Source: Cryptomeria japonica (taxonomy: Eukaryota > Streptophyta > Pinopsida > Cupressales > Cupressaceae). Taken from it: a stretch of DNA of 64,000 nucleotides. Below the pieces are notes generated by a model. It made no database searches, was not told the DNA's origin, and was given only the letters and a program-made list of their open reading frames with translations. Below are positions 60,391-64,000 of this stretch, one piece after another. Both the position numbers and the translations under genes were made by a program. Within the stretch, counting starts at the first letter, position 1; each line of letters opens with the position of its first letter. The stretch lies in NCBI RefSeq assembly GCF_030272615.1, contig NC_081412.1, forward strand, positions 545,026,370 to 545,090,369, written 5' to 3'.

Positions 60391-60415
60391 TACAAGATTT
60401 GGGCTAGTAAGATTG

Positions 60416-63400
60416 ATGTCCTTGTTGTCAGGAGATTCAGTTGGAGACAAAATGGTGACCAATTCTGAATTGGCAAGGAAAGTGGAAGATCAAGAGGAAG
60501 AGAACAAGCTTCTGAAGGAAAAATTGGAAAGATTAGAAAGTAAGCTTGGTGATATAAGGGCCAAGGCTGAAGAAGTGTATGTAAAAGTGGAAGGAGTTGA
60601 AGGGAAGGGAAAGGAGGTGGCTGAGTTTGATAAGGTACCCACAACTGATCCTATTTTAGAGCAAGAACCCTTCATTAGAGCATTGAAGGCCCTTAGTGGG
60701 AAGTCACTAGAAGGAATACCATTGTTCACTGGCAAGATGGAAGTGGAAGTGGTCCTAGAATGGATACAAGGCATGGAGAACCATTTTGAATGTGAAGGTA
60801 TAACTGAGGCACAAAAGGTCAAGGTGGCCAAATCTAGGTTGAGATTCACTACTCTCACATGGTGGAAGTTTGTGCAGGATGAGAGGAAGAAAATAGGCAA
60901 GGAACCTATCTCCTCTTGGAAGGGAATACTGGTTAAAATCAAAGAAGCCTATCTCCCTAAAGAATATGAAGTACAAATCCATAGGAAGAAACAAAACCTA
61001 AGACAAAAAGACTTTGATGTTAGCAGCTATACGGAGGAATTCCATAAACTTAGTCTTAGATCTCAAGTGGTTAAGGAAGAAAGTCTCAAGGTTGCTAGGT
61101 ATCTCAATGGACTACGGTGGAACATCCAAGAAGAAATGAATTTGATGAGTCCAAAAACAATCCATCAAACCTTTCAACTTGCCCTTAAGGTGGAGGAGAT
61201 ACTAAAAAGAAGACATAATTCAGGCAGCAATAGGGGCAAGGGTAGAGGAAAGGATAATAGAGGCCATTGGGGAGGCTTTGGAGGAAGGAGTTATGAACAA
61301 AGAACACAAGGAGAGTCTAAACTCACAGAGAAACAAGAGAGTGGTATTAGTAGAGGGGGATACAATAGAGGAAGGGGTTCAAGCATTGGTACTAGAGGAA
61401 GATCCACTGGCAAAGGTAGAGGTTCCTCATACTTTGCAACAATGAAGTGTTACCATTGTAACCAACTTGGTCATCCATCTTATAGGTGTCTAGAGAACTC
61501 ACAAGGTGGTGAGAGAAGAGTGAGTTATCTTTAGGAAGAGTCTTCAAGCAACAAGACATCAGAATTTGCCTTAGAGTTAGAGGTAGGTAACAACTTGTTG
61601 ATAAGAAGAACCTTGATCAAGGAACCGGTCAGTGAAGAACCAAGCCAAAGAAGGTCCTTATTTAGGATCAAATGCAAAATAATGAACAAGGTATTCAAAG
61701 TAATCATTGGTTTAGGATCCACAGACAACATAGTGTCAGAAGAGGCAGTGAGTAAGCTCAGATTGCAAAGGATTCCTCACAATGATCATTATAGAGTCAC
61801 TTGGTTGAATAAAGGCCAGCATGTTCTAGTTAATGAGCAATCATGGGTAGATTTTACCATCAGAAGGTATAAGGATAAGGTACTATGTGATGTCCTACCC
61901 ATGGATGCATGCCATTTTCTATTAGGAAGACCATGGCAATTTGATAGACAAGCTATCCATGATGGAGCTAAGAATGCATACTCATTGAAGAAAGATGGAG
62001 TCACATTCAAGATTCGGTCTATCCTTGAGGTAGGTGGAAAAAAATCAATAGGTCCTAATGTCCTTTTGGTGAGTGAAAAGAAGTTCTTGAAGACACTTGA
62101 GGAAGGTGAAGGTGTAGGTTTTGCAATAGTGATGAAGCTTAAAGAGGAAGGCAAGAAAGAGCAGCAAGTTCTACCAAAAGAATTGCAAGATTTGTTGGAG
62201 AAGTTCAAAGGCATTGTAAGTGATGGGCAGCCAGCCGCATTACCTCCCAAAAGAGCCATAAGGCAAAAAATAGATTTCATTCCTGGAGCATCCTTACCTA
62301 ACAAAGCAGCCTACAAAATGACACCCCAACAAAATATTGAGATTGCCAAACAAATCCAAGAGCTTTTAGATCAAGGCCTAATTAGGAAAAGAATTAGCCC
62401 TTGCGTTGTCCCTACTTTGTTAGCAAAAAAGAAAGGTAGTACTTGAAGGTTGTGTACTAATTCTAGAGCCATAAATAGGATCACCATCAGATATAGGTTC
62501 CCTATTCCTAGAATAGAAGACCTCATGGATTGTTTAGGGAAAGCCAAGTTCTTCACCAAGATAGATCTCAAAAGTGGATACCACCAAATGAGAATCAAGG
62601 AGGGTGATGAATGGAAAACAACATTCAAAACAACATAAGGTCTTTATGAATGGCTTGTAATGCCATTTGGATTGTCCAATGCTCCAACAACCTTCATGAG
62701 GCTCATGAATGAGGTGATGAAGGACTTCATAGGTAACTTTGTGGTGGTTTACTTAGATGATATTCTCATTTTCAGTAAAGATAGAGCAACACATCTTAGC
62801 CATTTGGGAAGTGTATTAAAAAGGTTATATGATGAAAAGCTAACCATGAATTTCGAGAAATGTGAGTTTGTTAAGCAAGAATTGGTTTACCTTGGTTTTG
62901 TGTTATCTCAAGGAAACCTCAAGATGGATCCCAGCAAGGTTGAATCCATAGTGAATTGGCCCACTCCTATATCAGCAATAGAGGTGAGAAGCTTCCATGG
63001 ATTAGCTTAGTATTATAGGAAGTTTATTAGGGAATTCAATGCTATATGTGCCCCAATGCTAGATACCATTAGAGGTGGTATGAAGGCTAAGCTTTAGTGA
63101 GATGAAGTAGCAAACAAAGGTTTTGAAACCTTGAAGGAGAAAATAGCTACTCAACCGGTGCTAGTGTTGCCTAGTTTTGAGAAACTTTTCATTGTGGAGT
63201 GTGATGCAAGCAATGTTGCAGTAGGTGTTGTCCTAAGCCAAGAAGGAAGACCAGTAGCCTTCCATAGTGAGAAGCTAAGTGATTTCAAGAGGAAATATTC
63301 CTCTTACGATCTTGAGTTGTATTCTTTGGTGCAAGCATTGAGAAAATGGAGACACTATCTCTTACCCAAAGAATTTATGGTATACACGGATAACCAAGCA

Positions 63401-63770
63401 TTGAGTTTTTTGAATTCCCAAGACAAACTCAATCACAAATACATGAAATGGGTGGAGTATATGCAGGCCTATACATTCACCATTAAGCACAAGAAAGGGC
63501 AACAAAACTGGGTAGCTAATGCACTAAGTAGGAGGCTCTTGACAATCCAAGAAATCCAATTGAGAAGAATAGGTGTGGACAATTTTAAAGACTTGTATGC
63601 AGAGGATGAAGACTTCTCAAGTGCCTACCAAGTGTCTAAGGAGTATCAAAATTATTTCCATAGTGAGTACTCAGATTTTACTTTGCAAAATGGGCTATTG
63701 TTCAAAGGTGGACAACTTTGTGTGCCTAAAGGCTCAATGAGGGAAAACCTTATACAAGAGAAACACAATG
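60416..63770 (+). pseudogene. Gypsy copy B gag-pol, 3'-truncated, single frame with few stops
   Basis: Gag from ATG 60416 (MSLLSGDSVGDKMVTNSEL). Capsid GKMEVEVVLEWIQGMENHFE, SSWKGILVKIKEAYLP; RG-rich basic region; zinc knuckle CYHCNQLGHPSYRC (about 61447). The protease box reads VIIGLGSTDN at 61700: catalytic Asp-Ser changed to Gly-Leu (61709-61714), so inactive. [45 protein letters not shown] (about 62750). RNase H ECDASNVAVGVVLSQEGRP, YTDNQALSFLNSQDKL and LSRR, uninterrupted. It ends at EKHN at 63770, where a CACTA-like sequence begins; integrase and chromodomain are not in the window. Stops lie at 61532, 62444, 62636, 63008, 63095 and 63098. The frame is otherwise open to the end of the window, continuing by chance through the inserted sequence. 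Confidence 0.92.
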
Positions 63771-64000
63771 CACTAGTACATTTGGGTCAAGATTTTGATG
63801 GCCAATCATCGGATTTCCAACCATATTTCATCGCACTACCGACAAAAATGGCCATCGAAAAATTTGTGTCGAAAGTTCCGACTATCCTCGTGGTCGTCGC
63901 AATTTCAACATTACCCCAACCTTTCCGACGGCCACCATGCATGCTCATTCCGCGAATGAATACCGTCGCCATCTCGGGCTGTCATCGAAATTCCAACACC
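63771..64000. mobile_element. Start of a CACTA-like (En/Spm) DNA transposon
   Basis: At the exact point where copy B leaves the copy A sequence, the DNA begins CACTAGTACATTTGGG. CACTA is the hallmark terminus of En/Spm transposons. The following 220 bases are rich in short words such as ccgac, cgaaa, gtcgtcg and cgacggcc in both orientations, like the subterminal repeats of that class. The other end is outside the window, so the target duplication (3 bp expected) cannot be checked. Confidence 0.7.

Noticed and set aside
61789-62304. 171-codon minus-strand frame, with a partner at 55705-55995
   Set aside because: Antisense of the protease/RT linker in both gypsy copies; the sense strand has clear RT homology.

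Overview
The window looks like intergenic DNA of a large, repeat-rich land-plant nuclear genome. Nearly every recognisable coding trace belongs to plant-type transposable elements: Ty1/copia, a chromodomain Ty3/gypsy, and a Tat-like Ty3/gypsy carrying a plant mobile domain remnant. The one host-type gene trace is a broken plant glutamate receptor-like (GLR) gene with spliced exons. A gymnosperm or another giant genome would fit the density of old nested elements, but that is inference. I see no intact protein-coding gene, no rRNA or tRNA gene and no CRISPR array.

Layout, left half. 1-1.8 kb is AT-rich with an (AT)n tract and a 143-bp tandem repeat. 1.8-5.0 kb (minus) is a decayed transposase-like gene with one recognisable intron and in-frame stops. 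7.3-9.8 kb holds remains of a very old Ty3/gypsy pol. 10.0-14.15 kb (minus) is the GLR pseudogene: four recognisable exon blocks, a large intron, a deleted ligand-binding N-terminal region and two Trp-to-stop changes. 14.15-18.3 kb shows little. 18.8-23.2 kb is a truncated Ty1/copia element.

Right half: one deep nest. A chromodomain Ty3/gypsy element starts with a 1.6-kb LTR at 23.27 kb and ends with the matching LTR at 58.76-60.37 kb. Its gag is split by a minus-strand Tat-like element (25.15-36.75 kb). That element has gag, protease and the integrase C-terminus in one frame but no reverse transcriptase, plus an antisense plant mobile domain remnant. Next to it lies a fragment of a second Tat copy (36.75-38.60 kb). 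Immediately after, the host LTR/gag segment reappears as a near-identical duplicate of about 0.67 kb. Its protease region is then split by a 15-kb element (40.515-55.571 kb) with terminal inverted repeats, long inverted arms and a core of about 5.6 kb made of a 20-bp motif in alternating orientations. A young copia element (47.213-53.222 kb, 317-bp LTRs, 5-bp target duplication) sits inside that core. After the 3' LTR a second copy of the chromodomain element follows directly, and at 63.771 kb it is interrupted by the start of a CACTA-like sequence.

Order of events that can be read from the nest: the chromodomain gypsy first (its LTRs differ at several percent of positions); then the Tat and foldback insertions; then the young copia, whose LTRs differ at four positions. 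The most unusual items are the foldback element with its self-complementary array, and a spacing-conserved sequence module (GGCATAACTT, then GCATTGGAAAG-like 45 bases from its start) found in both foldback arms and twice in the young copia leader.
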